The notes under the pieces were generated by a model. That model saw only the letters and a program-made list of their open reading frames with translations, made no database searches and was not told the DNA's origin. A stretch of 62,000 bases of DNA from Diphasiastrum complanatum (taxonomy: Eukaryota; Streptophyta; Lycopodiopsida; Lycopodiales; Lycopodiaceae). Below, piece by piece: positions 1 to 11,657 of the stretch. The position numbers and the translations under genes are program-made. How positions within the stretch are numbered: position 1 is the first letter of the stretch; every line of letters starts with the position of its first letter. The stretch is from positions 13,242,833 to 13,304,832 of the forward strand of contig CM055107.1 of NCBI GenBank assembly GCA_029204225.1. The letters run 5' to 3'.

Positions 1-187
1 CCAATTCCCTATGACTCACTAATAGACCCATAAAAATTCACCATCATGAGTTTAGCCTCCAACCATTAATTATGACCTTATACACTTGAGGGTCCCAAAA
101 CCCTCATAATCATAACTAACTTACGGGTCGAGGTACCTACTGACCTCTAACGAGATAGTCAATCCGAAATCAGTCGTGGGCATGACA
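1..187 (-). repeat. 3' LTR (partial) of a chromovirus
   Basis: The right edge is defined by the sequence CATGACA followed at 188 by TTCTTCCCCCTT. Read on the minus strand this is a polypurine tract (AAGGGGGAAGAA) and then an LTR start TGTCATGCCC, a usual beginning for plant chromovirus LTRs. The outer end lies before base 1, so length and target duplication cannot be judged. Chromovirus coding remnants follow directly to the right, which fits a 3' LTR of a minus-strand element. Confidence 0.7.
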
Positions 188-1065
188 TTCTTCCCCCTTA
201 TTCAAGTTCTAACCTCCGAAATTAAAATTAGGGAAATTCCTTTTCAGGCTACTTCCTGTTCCCAAGTATCTCATCGTCCGTATGACCCCTTCCATCGAAC
301 CAAATGCTCGGTAACTATACAATTTCTCAATCGTTTAGTTATAGTATCCAAGATCTATTCGGGTTCAAGTCAAGTCAAATCCGATGATACGGTCCCCTAT
401 ACCTAGCGGAAATTTGTAATGCTTGCCAATCGCACTACTCGAATCCTTCAGGATTCATAAATATACCCAATCCCCACTTGAAAGTCTCGAGGCAATTAGC
501 ATAATGTCTTTCCTATCCTGGGCACTTTGGGCATTCCTATGTGCTATCTATAGCATTTCTTTCCTATCGTTCAGGAAATCCGCTACTTTCTGAAACTTGA
601 TCGTTCGAGTCTCAACCGCAATGGGTGATCTAGGTTCAAGACCGTACATAAGCACAAACGGTAGCCGAATGCTTACTACTGTATAGGAAAAACTCAATCA
701 AGGGCAGATATTCTCCCAATGAGATTGTCGTCGGGAAACATATGCTCAAAGCATTTGTTCCATCGTCTGATTTGTTCTTTCCATGTGGCCATCCATCTCG
801 GGATGATCAGAAGAACTCAAGCTCAGTGTTGTCTCTAGTTTAGTGAATACGGCCGACCAAAAGTGACCGGTGAACTTCGGATCGCGATCGCTCACGATGT
901 CACATGGTAATCCGTATAGCCAGACGCGTCAACAAATATCTGAGCTAAATCAAAACCTTTCGCGGTGGTCTTTATCGAATAAACATAGCCAATTTGGTAA
1001 GACGGTCGACCATACCACAAATTGCATCATTCAGTTTATTTGTCCGTGGTAACCCAACCACGAAA
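188..1065 (-). pseudogene. Chromovirus (Ty3) pol 3' end: integrase and chromodomain, decayed
   Basis: Translated on the minus strand in shifting frames, 240-420 reads as a chromodomain (KRLRNCIVTEHLVRWKGS) with two in-frame stops. Bases 480-1065 read as the integrase core and C-terminal region, including LYGLPCDIVSDRDPKFTG-like and HMERTNQTMEQML segments. The catalytic Glu context (MERTNQT) survives here. Several frameshifts and stops rule out a working protein. The layout matches the element at 13.7-17.7 kb, so both belong to the same broad chromovirus group. RT and gag are absent to the right, so the element is truncated at about 1065. Confidence 0.75.
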
Positions 1066-1744
1066 TATCCTCTTAATAATCAAGTATTAACTAGCGATTA
1101 ACATTATGATCGTCAATCACAAAGAATCCTATAACCCAGTTAACTCTAAGAGGGAATATTTCTCAAGGGTGCAAGGGGTGCTATTTCATAACCAAAATCT
1201 CAACCAGAGATTATTTCAAAAGAATATATTTTTAGATTGAATTTCATTCCTTGCATCAACTCATGGATACTGGTTCACATTGAGATCAAGCTGATCACAA
1301 CCCGTAAGCAACTAGTTTCAAAACAAACCACATTTAGCAATAAAAATCTCTTCTGTTCTGATACAAATCGATCGGATTGTAATTAGGCAACTCTTCTACT
1401 ACAAGAATGTTTTTCTAATTTTCCTTCCCTTACATCTTTCTAACTAGATATCTACTACAATCCTTAGAAGATTCTTGTAATATCAAAATAATCCTATCGA
1501 TCTTGATTCTAGAACCAGGTCCCTCATCTATACATATACGAATTCCCCCTGAAATCTATGCAATAGATAGTTCTCCTAGGTAACTGTTACAAGCTCGTGA
1601 CCAGTGCCGAACCCTAGAGAACACAGATAGGTCAGATACCACAGTCAGGTCGTGTCCAGCGTACACGACCAACAGGGCAAGACAGTGTGAGTAGTGTGCC
1701 CCAGCACGATCCATAGCCATGGCGGGCCTAACACAGTCTAGGGA

Positions 1745-1813
1745 CCCTGTCAGCAGGACAGGGCCCCCAGTTGGGTCCCGACGTGCAGTCGGCCACGTCA
1801 GGACACGTGGCCG
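1745..1813. other. Two adjacent perfect hairpins containing ACGT cores
   Basis: CCCTGTC (1745-1751) pairs with GACAGGG (1757-1763) across 5 bases. CGGCCACGT (1790-1798) pairs with ACGTGGCCG (1805-1813) across 6 bases. The second hairpin carries ACGTGG in each orientation, the core seen in plant G-box/ABRE elements. The surroundings are GC-rich compared with the AT-rich flanks. The function is unknown; it could be a leftover LTR regulatory region. Confidence 0.5.
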
Positions 1814-3031
1814 ACACTTGGCAGTTGCATGCTACCAATCCTCACACTGGGCTAGGAGGGCTTACTCTATATCAGGGAGTAGGCAAGGTTGGGTGGATCA
1901 GTGAGTGTTTGCCCTACTGTGGTGTTAGGATCTATTACAGTAACTTTCTATCACCTACTTCTCCCCCCTTTAATAGGAAACTACACGAGTTTCCAAGAGG
2001 GACATATCAGTCTAGACATGCCTAGGTAAAGAACTTTGAAAAAGTCTCGAAAGTCAAAAATATGTGTTGCATCAACGTAATTTAATACATTTTATGTCCC
2101 AACACATGTCCCTAAATGACTTATCCAAAGATTTTGTGTTACCCATAAAGGATTGATTAGAAAAGAATATATTGATTTTTTTAAAGGAGGAATTACATAT
2201 ATTAGGAAACAGCTTCATTAACCACTCCTTTGACATCGTCCAAGGTCAACGTTTAATGTAAAATTACCTTCCAAGGAATCACATGGAATTGGGTTAATTA
2301 GTGTTTAAGAAATTCACAAATACCATTAGAAAGGCTCTACTAACGTGTTGAATTCAATGGGCAATGTAAAAATTGCATATGACCTTTATTCAACCTTAGA
2401 GTTTGTCAAATTCCTCAACTCTTAATTGAATGTAATGGCTTGATTGGCGCTTTTGATATGCCAAACCTGGAAATCAAATTTCCAAATAAGTTCCGCCCAT
2501 CGGGCCTTATGACTTTTCAGATCTATTAATTTGAAAAAGTGGCGTATCATTTCTTATGGGTTTTTCTCTTGCTTCTATTAGCGAGCAACAACTTCCAGTT
2601 CAATAAAAAAAACTTTTTCCCTTTTATTCTTTGGCTTACTGTTATCGGTTTCGGGGGCCAGTTGTCCATGTATGCCCGTTCGTGAAGCAATGATGGTGCT
2701 TCAAAGGGGTCATGGCACCTTGGCCAAAAAATCGAAAAACTCTTGGACATAGATGTCCAGTTTCTGATTGCCCATGCAGCAGTTGACTAATTGTCATTTT
2801 GATTATTTTGGTTTTTATGCCTTAACGAAGTTTCAAAACGACTCCAATTACGGGAACTTGTTCTGTTTGCCGTAATTCATAGGAAAATCAAGATATTTTC
2901 TCTAAGTAAGGAGATATGCAGAGGTCGTCCAAGCAATTTTCATAAAAAATTTGCCATTGTTTATCAAACTCTCATGCCTTACAAAATGAATTAGGCAAAT
3001 GCAAAAAACAATAATCAAAGCATCGTTAGAA

Positions 3032-3064
3032 CCCCCCCCCCCCCCCACACACACACACACACAC
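3032..3064. repeat. Compound C15 / (AC)n microsatellite
   Basis: A run of 15 C is followed directly by about nine AC units. Confidence 0.95.
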
Positions 3065-3419
3065 CCATATACTATATTCTGAATCATAAGAGATAGAAAC
3101 AAGTTCATAGAAGCGATCCTTGCAGCAGAACGGCTGCCATCATTATGGATTCAAAAACCCACGTTTTCTGCCTTTTCTTACTCTTTTCAGATTTGAACAA
3201 ATCAAAGCACAAGACGTTTGGAAGTTGTGCATAAACAAGTTTGATTACCAAAAGATGTGTTCGGTTAAATGTAGGCAACTAAACAAGCCTCCAAGTCTTG
3301 TTCTTCATCCATAACTTTCCTCCAAATATCCTCTTTTTCAATTTCCCTAAAAGTAAATGATTCCTTAGTTTCCAAAATTGAAGCCATAAATGCAAATTGT
3401 AGATCTTCATGCTAGTATG

Positions 3420-3900
3420 CTAGATGTTTGACACCTTGAATGTACGAATGAGATCCCTTGGGTAGCTTTGAAATAGTCATGCATATGTGCATAAAAGGTG
3501 AGAGGCCTGGAAATACAATGAAAACTAATGACCTTGATCATGGAGCAACTGAGATGATAGGAGAGCAATATGAGAATATCGTTGTCAATCATCTGGGAGA
3601 CTCGACAATCTCTAAATGAATATAATCATCTTGAAAATAGCCTCAACCTGAAGTGGTATGACTACAAACTTAGCAAGGAGGATTTGATGTGGGAATGAGA
3701 GCTTAGCTTAGATCACGTGTGAAAGCATATAGTCTACAAGCAAGAAATATTGGCCCACTTTGACTCTGGAAGCCTTGTGCACCAAGCATCTATGGCATAC
3801 ATAGCTATAGGTGAGATCATAGCGTCAAATAGTCTGCACTTACTCATGGCATCCCAAATATATTGTCTAAAGGAGGGACGCATGAACCTTCCTGAACTTG
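3420..3900 (-). pseudogene. LINE reverse transcriptase C-terminal remnant
   Basis: On the minus strand, around 3750-3830, a stretch reads FDAMISPIAMYAIDAW followed by RLPESKWANI. It resembles the region after the RT palm in plant LINEs, where a 'LPVLxYGxExWG' segment is followed by a Trp-containing linker. Around 3570-3680 another frame reads LQVEAIFKMIIFI then a stop and RLSSLPDD, the usual next block. Stops and frameshifts are frequent. I infer a short dead LINE fragment; no ends or poly(A) tail were found. Confidence 0.45.
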
Positions 3901-4161
3901 GCCGTAGCAGCCTGTCTCATGGTAAAGACGGCCACTTGTCTATTTTGATGACATCCTTGTATAAAATGCTACTATGTCCTGCCATGTTTCTCATTTGATC
4001 ACTATTTTTCACGTCCATATTGATCATCGGCTCTATGCTAAACGATCCACATGCTCTTTTGTTGTTATTGAGATTGAGTTTCTTGGGTTTCTAGTATTTG
4101 ATGGCCATGTTTGACCTGGTAAACTGAATGTTACCCTCTCCTAGCCCACTCCTACTAGTGT

Positions 4162-4164
<3 letters not shown>

Positions 4165-4201
<37 letters not shown>

Positions 4202-4218
4202 CCACCACCACCACCACC
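4165..4218. repeat. Compound (CT)n-(ACC)6 microsatellite
   Basis: About 17 CT units run directly into six ACC units. The glutamate/arginine and tryptophan runs predicted on the opposite strand are translation artefacts. Confidence 0.95.
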
Positions 4219-4701
4219 AAAACTCTTTCTTCAAAGTGCTATCAATTTGATAATGAGAATGTTTATTGGAGATTTTCATAGTCCCCTTGGTCCAGAACAT
4301 TGTATCTATCATAATGTATATCATGAAATTGAGTTTAAGTTTTCTATGTAGAGCTCTTTCTATCTTAAGCTTATTGTTTTATTCAGTTTAGAGACATTTA
4401 CATACGCTCCCAGAGCTATATACACACTTGAGATGTGTTTTGCTTACTACTCACAAACTTTGAATGAGCTAATCCATTTGAATTTCATATATCACCAGCA
4501 TTGCCCTAAATTCTGCCATGAGCATGCTGTGTCGCTCGGTCGACTTCTATGTTCAATTGCCCTAATTTCTGTCAAGAGTATGCATCGCTCGACTCAGCTC
4601 AAATGCTGATTGCGACAATTATGAACTCTGCCTGCAACTAAACATTTGGCCAAATATCTACTACCTTATGTTACAAAGATCATGTCAAACTCTAGACTAG
4701 T

Positions 4702-4719
4702 TACAACAACAACAACAAC
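4702..4719. repeat. (CAA)6 microsatellite
   Basis: Six consecutive CAA units in otherwise unannotatable DNA. Confidence 0.9.
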
Positions 4720-5049
4720 CAAAATAACAATGTGGAATCGAGGCAAAGCAAGACAACAGTAAGAAATTGGAACAAGTAAAGACAATCTTGAACTGAAATG
4801 CTTCACACTAAAACACTGGTAGTCACCATTGGCATCCAATTTTTCTGTCTGCAGCTGCTGCCATTGTTTTTAGTTTTCCCTTCCTCAGCAACTGCGCTGA
4901 TTACAGCAGAAGAAATATGTTACATGATCCAAGGAGATTTTGTGAAAGCCTTACCAAGAAGAAGAAAGACAGAAGTGATCAGAGGAGCATGCTAGGATTG
5001 AAGCCCGCCACCGTTGGATACTATCAGGATCATTTGGATTCTGCCGCGT

Positions 5050-5240
5050 GTACACGATTAACGGCTCAGTTGGTTGGCTTGGCATTTAAAGTTTCTTTGG
5101 TCTCAGGTTCGAGCCTTCTCTTGGAAACCAAGAAGCATTACCCATCATCGCGCAAGCGGCCCTAAGCCCAAATAGATTAAATATGCGCTATAGGTCCTCC
5201 TCTCTTTTTGTACTAGGTATCCATCACACGCGGGCTATGT
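5050..5240 (+). mobile_element. tRNA-derived SINE (candidate)
   Basis: The stretch holds a box A-like sequence CGGCTCAGTTG (5062-5072) and, about 33 bases on, a near-perfect box B GGTTCGAGCC (5106-5115). This is the spacing of a tRNA-derived RNA polymerase III promoter. It cannot fold as a complete tRNA, so a SINE is more likely than a tRNA gene. A second, truncated copy sharing about 50 bases around box B lies at 53274-53340, which supports a dispersed repeat. Ends are approximate; the tail may be the CCTCTCTTTTTG near 5205. Confidence 0.55.
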
Positions 5241-5344
5241 ACTAGTAGGTAGCACTCGCGAGCTGCTGGAGCACTGAGGGCGACTACAGCAAGTAGCCCA
5301 TTGTTGGATGGCGAATACCATATGTGACATTTGCACATCTACAG

Positions 5345-5580
5345 TGGAAATTTAAAACGTCTTGAAGCCCTTTTACTGTGGCTCAGAATCTGGTTGTTCT
5401 TAGCTAGCTCAGTGATGCCACAAGCTGCTCGATTGTGTATACCAGACGTAGCAAGTGAAAGATGTATGATGCAAATTGAAATTCTTTGCAGGCCCTTGCT
5501 ATGGCTCAGAATCAGGCTCCTCTTGGCCAACCATGGGTTGCCCCGTCCAAGTTTGCGCTCTTCCTCAATGCTTCGTAAAT
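5345..5580. repeat. Imperfect direct duplication of about 60 bases
   Basis: A segment near 5360-5420 (with GTGGCTCAGAATCTGG) is repeated with changes near 5490-5550 (ATGGCTCAGAATCAGG). The second copy opens a short frame starting MAQNQAPLGQPWVAP, which resembles the N-terminus of a retrotransposon gag, but it stops after 25 codons. I cannot assign it further. Confidence 0.45.
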
Positions 5581-5681
5581 AAACACCACAAGAAAATTCG
5601 TTGGGATCTTAATACCCATAGTTTGCCCAAATGAAAGATCATGGGATTAAAGAGTCCAGGCCTAAGGTTTTGTATCATCTT

Positions 5682-6029
5682 TGTTACGGCCCTAAGCTTA
5701 TAACATACATATCCTTAGCGATGAAAGAATCATGCATACTCAAAGTTTTGTCAATAAAGAGATAAGCAACATCAAGCATTTACCATAAGCAATCAACACA
5801 GAAGGCAGAAGAAGAACACGCACTCTCACTCAACACACTCTCACACAATTGCATACTACATGTAAAATGTACAAATAAACCCTGAACCCTTATAGAGAGA
5901 GAAAACCTAGGAGTAGACTAATAGACTAGCCTACTGCTAGTTACAGCTGGTAACAATTGTCAACAATAAAGTACATCGTGTACAGTAACTAAAAAGTGTA
6001 ACAATGAAGTTTATCATTGATTTCTAACA
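5682..6029 (-). repeat. 3' LTR of a truncated copia element (348 bases)
   Basis: It starts TGTTACGG and ends TCTAACA, giving TGTTA...TAACA terminal inverted bases. Directly outside at 6030 is CTCTCCCTCAAT, which on the minus strand is the polypurine tract ATTGAGGGAGAG. The minus strand carries a TATA-like CTCTATAAGGG (about 5890-5900). Copia RNase H sequence follows to the right, so this is the downstream LTR of a minus-strand element. The matching 5' LTR is missing. Confidence 0.7.
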
Positions 6030-6570
6030 CTCTCCCTCAATGATGGAATTACATTATTCTATTCACAATAGAGTACGAAACTTTTCAAATTTACATCTAC
6101 CTAATGACTTAGTAAAAATATTTGTCACTCGATCTTCAGAATTACAAAAAACAAGATCAATGGCTCCATCGAGAATTTTCTCTTGAACAAAATGATAATG
6201 TATTTCAATGTGCTTGGTTCGCACATGTACAACTAGATTTTGGCAAGGTGAATGCAGTTTTGATTGTCGCAAGATATAGTAGTCGCATCCACCTGTGGTT
6301 GACCTAAATCAACAAGCAATCTTTGTAACTATACCGCTTCTTGGGTAGCATTGCTGAGTGCTCGATATTCAGCTTTCGTCGAAGATAAGGTTATTGTAGG
6401 TTGCTTTTGCTACTCCATGAAACTGCAGCTGCACCATAACTGAATGTATGACCATTGGTAGATCTTCTATCATCAATATTACCTGCCCAATCAGCATCTG
6501 TGTGACCTACCAACATTGGCGCTTCAGACTAATCATACTTCAAACCAAAATTCAATGTTCCTCGAATGTA
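6030..6570 (-). pseudogene. Copia RNase H fragment
   Basis: Minus-strand reading gives, in order, a GHTDADWAGNIDD-like block (about 6465-6500), a VSWSSK block, and the C-terminal LVVHVRTKHIEIHYHFVQEK segment (6180-6250). These are standard copia RNase H motifs with the first acidic residues visible. Frames shift repeatedly. Everything upstream (gag to RT) has been lost at about 6570. Confidence 0.8.
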
Positions 6571-7429
6571 TCTGTGTTAACTGATGCCATGCCCCGAGGT
6601 GTCAATGCAGAACCTCGCCACAAAAAGGCTTCCAGCAGAGATGAATTTGAGAGCCGAGTCTGAGAGCACGAGAATTATTAGTACTAGATTGAGATGTATA
6701 TTTTGTGAGCCCCATGGTAATTCCCGAAAGATGAAAAACCATGTAAGAGCTAGTAACTTTAGACTTTCTCAACTTAAATTATGTTTTTAATATAGAGGCC
6801 TCCTATTATCATGTAAGAGGTGGAACCCAAATCTTTATAGAATGGGGTTCACTCAATTGTAAAAGGTGGAATTCAATTCATGTTAGAATTGGATTCACCA
6901 GCTTGTGGGTATACATAGAGGCCTCCTCCACGAGTTTCCAAGCATGTGATATTGTACTAAAATGTTGTTGCATTGTTAATTGAAGATCCTTCGATTTGCA
7001 TTTCCATCTATGCTCCATTTTCATGCATTAAGTCCGAGTACTGATGTATGAATGTGTTTTGTCGTTGATTCTTCCTCCTTTAAAGTTTGGTTTTGTGATT
7101 AAGATCATGTAGATGTGCAGGGCCTTGTGGTGGATCAATATCATTCCAATCTGTTGTTGTTTGGTGCTTGACTCCTTGAGGAATTCTTGTTAGAAGTGTT
7201 GAGTGACAGTTGTAGCAAACACTTTGTAGGATTAACATTGTTCCAACACGCATTGCATCTGAAAACATCATTTGATCCACACCTGACCACAAATGGTTCC
7301 AGAAACCCACCGCCTCACCGCTCTCCATCTCTCTTCCATTTTTTTCAGGGGAGAAAGCCCAGTTGGTTGAACCGCCGCTTTAAAAAGATATTTAAATTTC
7401 ATTCGACGTGCACCCGATGACAACCAAAA
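6571..7429. other. Non-coding stretch
   Basis: No gene is recognised. GAGGCCTCCT recurs at about 6795 and 6922 together with related flanks (AAGAGGTGGAACCC / AAAAGGTGGAATTC), which suggests an old LTR or local duplication. No boundaries could be set. Confidence 0.45.
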
Positions 7430-7660
7430 CAATTGTGTCTGACAACTGCATCCGACGACCTCCAACATGCATCCGACGACTTGAAATATTTTTGTCCGCC
7501 GACGATTGCATCCGGTGACTTTTCGTCCCGACAATTGCATCCGACGACCAGCCTATATTGTTGCATCCGCCAGATTGCAGCCGATAGTGTTACATCCGAC
7601 AGTGCATCTAGACTAGTTCCTATCCGATATTGCATCCGACACAGTCAGTCCAGTTGCATT
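7430..7660. repeat. Irregular array of a TGCATCCGACGAC-type motif
   Basis: About eight copies of TGCATCCGACGAC or a variant (GCATCCGGTGAC, GCATCCGCCAG, ACATCCGACAG, GCATCCGACAC) occur in 230 bases at uneven spacing. The open frames on both strands are a by-product of the motif containing no stop in several frames. The motif is not a microsatellite. Origin and function are unknown. Confidence 0.65.
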
Positions 7661-7804
7661 CAACGAGCTACTGCTCAGATGCGACAAATCATATTTTATA
7701 AAATTCCTATTGGAAATCTCATTATGTTCTAAAGTACTGTCAATCACACATTTAAAAAAAAAAAAGTTAAATTCAATCAGTTCTCATGGCCAACTACTTA
7801 GAAT

Positions 7805-8070
7805 TTGCTTTGCACAGGAACACAGATCATGCTACACAGTAACACAAACAGGAAACGCTCTCCACAACAAGCTCACATAGCAACTATATTTCTCAAAATG
7901 AAATTACACTATACATATAGTTGTTCACTCAGGCAACCCATGCATGACCCAGATTGCCGTTGGCGGGATGCGTGTCCCGTCGACTTGCCTCGTGGCGAGG
8001 CCAACTGATCCTTATCCACTGATAGGACCCACAGTACAGTAACACAATGATTCTACTTTAATTCTAACTC
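7805..8070 (-). repeat. Probable 3' LTR end of a truncated copia element
   Basis: At 8071 the plus strand reads TCTCTCCCTTAAAG, a polypurine tract on the minus strand, next to an LTR start GTTAGAATTAAAG (canonical TGTTAG with the first base pair altered). Copia pol follows to the right. The left boundary is a guess; no inverted terminal TG was found. Confidence 0.35.
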
Positions 8071-10375
8071 TCTCCCTTAAAGTAGAGTCTACTTTTTATA
8101 TAGTCATATACATAGCTTTAAAGTCAACAAACTTTAAGTACAGAAAGCTTTGATCTAAACTTATCAAGCTTTTCTCCAGTAAGTGGCTTAGTGAAAATAT
8201 CAACTAGTTGTTCTTCTGTGCTACAATGAACAACTTTCACAACTCAGCAGCCTCTCACGTATAAAGTGATACTGAATCTCAATGTGTTTAGTTCTCACAT
8301 GAAACATTGGATTCTTTGCTAGCTGAATGCCGCTCTGACTGTCGCTATGTAAAATCGTGGTATTTTTCTGCCTCATGCCAATTTCTTCCAAGATTTGTCT
8401 CAACCATATAGCTTCCTGTGCTGCACTACACATTGTCTTAACTCTGCTTCTGTGGTGGAAAGAGCAATTGTACTTTGCTTCTTACTAGACCAGGAAAAGC
8501 AACTACCACAAAACTGAAATACATACCCTGTGGTGGATCTACAATCATCATAGTCACCTCCCCAATCCGCATCCACATAGCCACACAACTCAGGTAAACC
8601 ATCATGCTTCCTGTAAATCAAGCCATATTCTGAAGTGTCTTTCACATAATGCAAAATGCGTTTAGCTGCCTTTCAATGCATTTCCGTAAGTGCTGCCATA
8701 AACTGACTTACAATGCCAACAGCATAGCATATATCTGGTCTAGTCGTGGTAAGGTAAATCAAGCTCCCTACTAACTGTCTATACAGCGTAGCATCAAATG
8801 ACTGTGACTCATCAAGCTTAGAAAGCTTTTTACCTGGTTCAATAGGAGTGTTTACTGGTTTGCAATCCTGCAACCTAAACCTGTGCAGCAACTCTTTGAC
8901 ATACTTCACCTGTGTTAAACCCACTTCATGTCCTTTTTGCCACACCTCTACTCCAAGGCAGTAATGCATCAGGCTGAGATCTGTCATCTCGAATTGTTCC
9001 ATGAGGTCTTTCTTGATCATGTTTATCATCTCTTGATTATTTTCCATAATAATCAAGTCATCAACATAAAGAGCAATCAAAGCAACCATACCATCAAAGC
9101 ATAAGACAAATAGATATGGATCAAAATGTGTTCTTACCATCTCCTTTGAACGAAAGTAGACATCAATCCTGCTATACCACGCACGTGGTGCTTGTTTAAG
9201 ACCATAAAGCGCTTTCTTCAAGCGACATACTTTATTTTCCTATCTCTTTGTTACAAAGCCTTCAGGTTGATCCGTGAACACTTCTTCTTCTAACTCACCA
9301 TTTAGAAAAGCAGATTTCACATCCATCTGATGCAAAGGCCAACCAAAATGTGAAGCTAAAGCAACAAGTAGACGTAGAGTATTCCACTTACAAACCGACG
9401 CAAAGGTCTCCTCATAGTCGATGCCTTTACTTTGTGCGTACCCTTTGATCACCAATCTTGCCTTGTGCTTTGCTATACTTCCATTTGCATGCTACTTAGT
9501 CATGTATACCCATTTGCAACCAATGGGTTTCTTGCCAATTGGTGGTTCTACTAGTTCCCATGTGCTATGCTTAGCAATTGACTCCATCGCCTCTCCCATG
9601 GCCTTGACCCAAATGCCATCATCCTTCGCTTCACCATAAGTCGAAGGTTCTTTGCTTTGAATAATGCTAGATAGGAGAGCATAATTTGCTTCATACCTTT
9701 CAGGTTGTGTCTTCTCTCTTGTTGATCTTCATAGCTCTCCCTGACTAGATGATCCTGGAAAGTCATCTATGTCGCGGCTCTCCAACAGTCTCTCAAACCA
9801 CTTAGGGAGCTTCTTGTCAGGTGATCGGCTTCCTGGTGAAAATGTATCCCACGGTACATCCTTCTCCTTGCGTTTCAACACCTGCAACTTCAATCCTTCT
9901 TGCACCAAAAGGTTTGTCCCTACCTCTCCAACCTGTCTCTTGAGGTTGAGTAGTAGTATCTTGAGATGTATCCTCATGTTCATTACTCGGAAGGTCAATG
10001 AATGGATCATCATCAGGTGTATCCTCACTATACCATCTTGCCCACTAGATGTGTCTATCTTCTCAGCATCCTCGTCTTCATACATCTTGGATTCATCAAA
10101 GATAACATCACGGCTTATATGGATTTTGTTTTCGACTGGATTAAAACATCTATAGCCCTTCACACGATCATCATATTCTAGGAATATGCACTTGATAGCT
10201 TTTACATCAAGTTTACGTCTCTCTTCCTTAGGAATGTGTACAAAGGCCTTACATCTAAAGATTCGCAAGTGGTTCACCTTTGGCTTCTTCTTCGTGAATG
10301 CTTCCTCAGGTGTTATCTTTGGTATGGCAATGGTAGGACTCCTATTTTGAAGATAGACTGCCGTGCTACATTCAT
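8071..10375 (-). pseudogene. Copia pol remnant (integrase C-terminus, RT, RNase H)
   Basis: Read on the minus strand from 10375 leftwards: an integrase C-terminal block (TPEEAFTKKKPKV, then LRIFRCKAFVHIPKEERRKL), an acidic linker, and RT with [10 protein letters not shown] (about 9290) and the catalytic LYVDD at 9057-9068. The RNase H follows (YVDADWGGDYDD near 8560, KKQSTIALSTTEAE near 8480, VRTKHIEIQYHF near 8280). It is broken into at least six frames. Gag, protease and the integrase DDE core are gone. The RT active-site Asp pair is intact, but the gene cannot be translated as a unit. Confidence 0.85.
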
Positions 10376-10788
10376 AGTCAGCTAATTTGCAAGCAATCTA
10401 ACATCAATCAGGTAAGCAGTAAAGAGAGATCACACACCAACCCAAGAGAACACTTCTGAACTATATTAACAAAAGAGACTGAAAGGTACATATAGACAGT
10501 CTATTTCTTGTGGGATACCGCTGCATGGTAGTTTGGTCCCCGTTATGGAATGTGTGTCCCAACTTACACTACGTGTGCCGTTAAGCTGGCACTCGTGGAC
10601 ACTATTACAAAAGCAGTAAAAGGCTCAAAATCACTACTGAAAGTCATGAGCTATAAGAGAAACTTGGGCTTACTTATTCTAACAATTCATGACTATTATC
10701 CACATGTAGAAATAGGCGCCACATGTGTGGGATCAAGTTATGTACAAATGAACTTAGATCTAAAAGCTAGAATTTTGCAATTTCAACA
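10376..10788 (-). repeat. 3' LTR of a second copia fragment (left end uncertain)
   Basis: The right edge is clear: TTTCAACA ends at 10788 and is followed by CTCCTCCTCAAAAT, the polypurine tract ATTTTGAGGAGGAG on the minus strand. The LTR therefore starts TGTTGAAATTG on that strand. The left end was not found and is set at the end of the neighbouring copia pol. Confidence 0.5.
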
Positions 10789-11530
10789 CTCCTCCTCAAA
10801 ATCTAGCTTGGCAAATCTAGTGTACATTTATCTACAACACCAAGTGCATATCTCAAATTCATAAGAATCCTTTGGCAATGGTTTAGTCAAGATATCAGCA
10901 ACACGTTTGGATGATGACACATGAAGAAGCTTGATCTCCTTGTCTTGCACCTTCTCCCTTACAAAATGATGTGCAATCTCGATATGCTTGGTTCGAGCAT
11001 GAAAGATAGGATTGGTGGCAAGTTGTTGTGATGCTTGATTATCAAAATAAATGCATGGAATCTCCTCGGCCTTGATCACATGAAACTCCTCCAAAAGTCT
11101 TTTGATCCATATAATCTCCTTGGTGGTTGATGTCAATGTTTTATACTCGGTTTTGCAATAGGATAGAGAGATGGTATCTTGTTTTTTTTAAAGCCAAGAT
11201 ATAATTCTTCCACGTAGGAATGTAGCAAAGGCACTTATGGATTTTCTATCCATCTTATCACCTACAAAATCTGAGTCTGAGTATGCTCTCAAGTACAAAT
11301 TAGTCCCTTGATAGACAATGCCAAAATTCCTAGTAGATGAGATGTATCTAAGTACTATTTTGGCACTTTTCCAATGACATACTAAAGGACCTTGCATATA
11401 TTGACTCGACTTGATTACGCTAAATCTTAGATCAAGGAGCCAATAAGCTTTCTATAGAGTGTGATGTCCTCGAAAAATGCTTCATCACCATCACAAATAG
11501 TAATTGGGTCCATTCAGTTTGTCTATGATG
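10789..11530 (-). pseudogene. Copia RNase H fragment
   Basis: The minus strand shows the YSDSDFVGDKMDRKS block (about 11260) and a serine/threonine-rich TSTTKEIIWIKRLL segment (11090-11136). The C-terminal IFHARTKHIEIAHHFVREK block lies near 10960-11015. The sequence is closest to the complete copia at 41.4-45.3 kb (SDSDFAGDLMDRKS there). The RT end is only traceable to about 11530. Confidence 0.8.
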
Positions 11531-11657
11531 AGACCGGCTTTACTTTGAGAATCCATCTAAAACTTTGTCTGTCGATAAACTGATGACTTAAGAATGATGT
11601 TGTTGACGCTACAATTGGAGCTATGATATGATACTATGAAAAGTATCTAATGATATT

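Larger units (their letters stand above)
1066..3400. other. Non-coding stretch, no gene recognised
   Basis: I see no coding region, splice-joined exon pair or terminal repeat that I can support here. It holds a GC-rich patch with two short hairpins (1745-1813) and a polyC/(AC)n tract (3032-3064), listed separately. The short ORFs in this stretch have no recognisable motif. Confidence 0.5.

Noticed and set aside
4798-4995. 65-codon ORF with a hydrophobic, signal-peptide-like start
   Set aside because: No homologous motif, cysteine pattern, or flanking regulatory sequence; it ends next to a SINE. A hydrophobic stretch alone is weak evidence.
5050-5130. Possible tRNA gene
   Set aside because: Boxes A and B are present but no anticodon arm or acceptor stem pairing can be made, and a second copy lacks box A. 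A SINE fits better.
7430-7660. CRISPR-like array
   Set aside because: Units are 13 bases, diverged and unevenly spaced with no constant repeat or spacer length; the context is eukaryotic.
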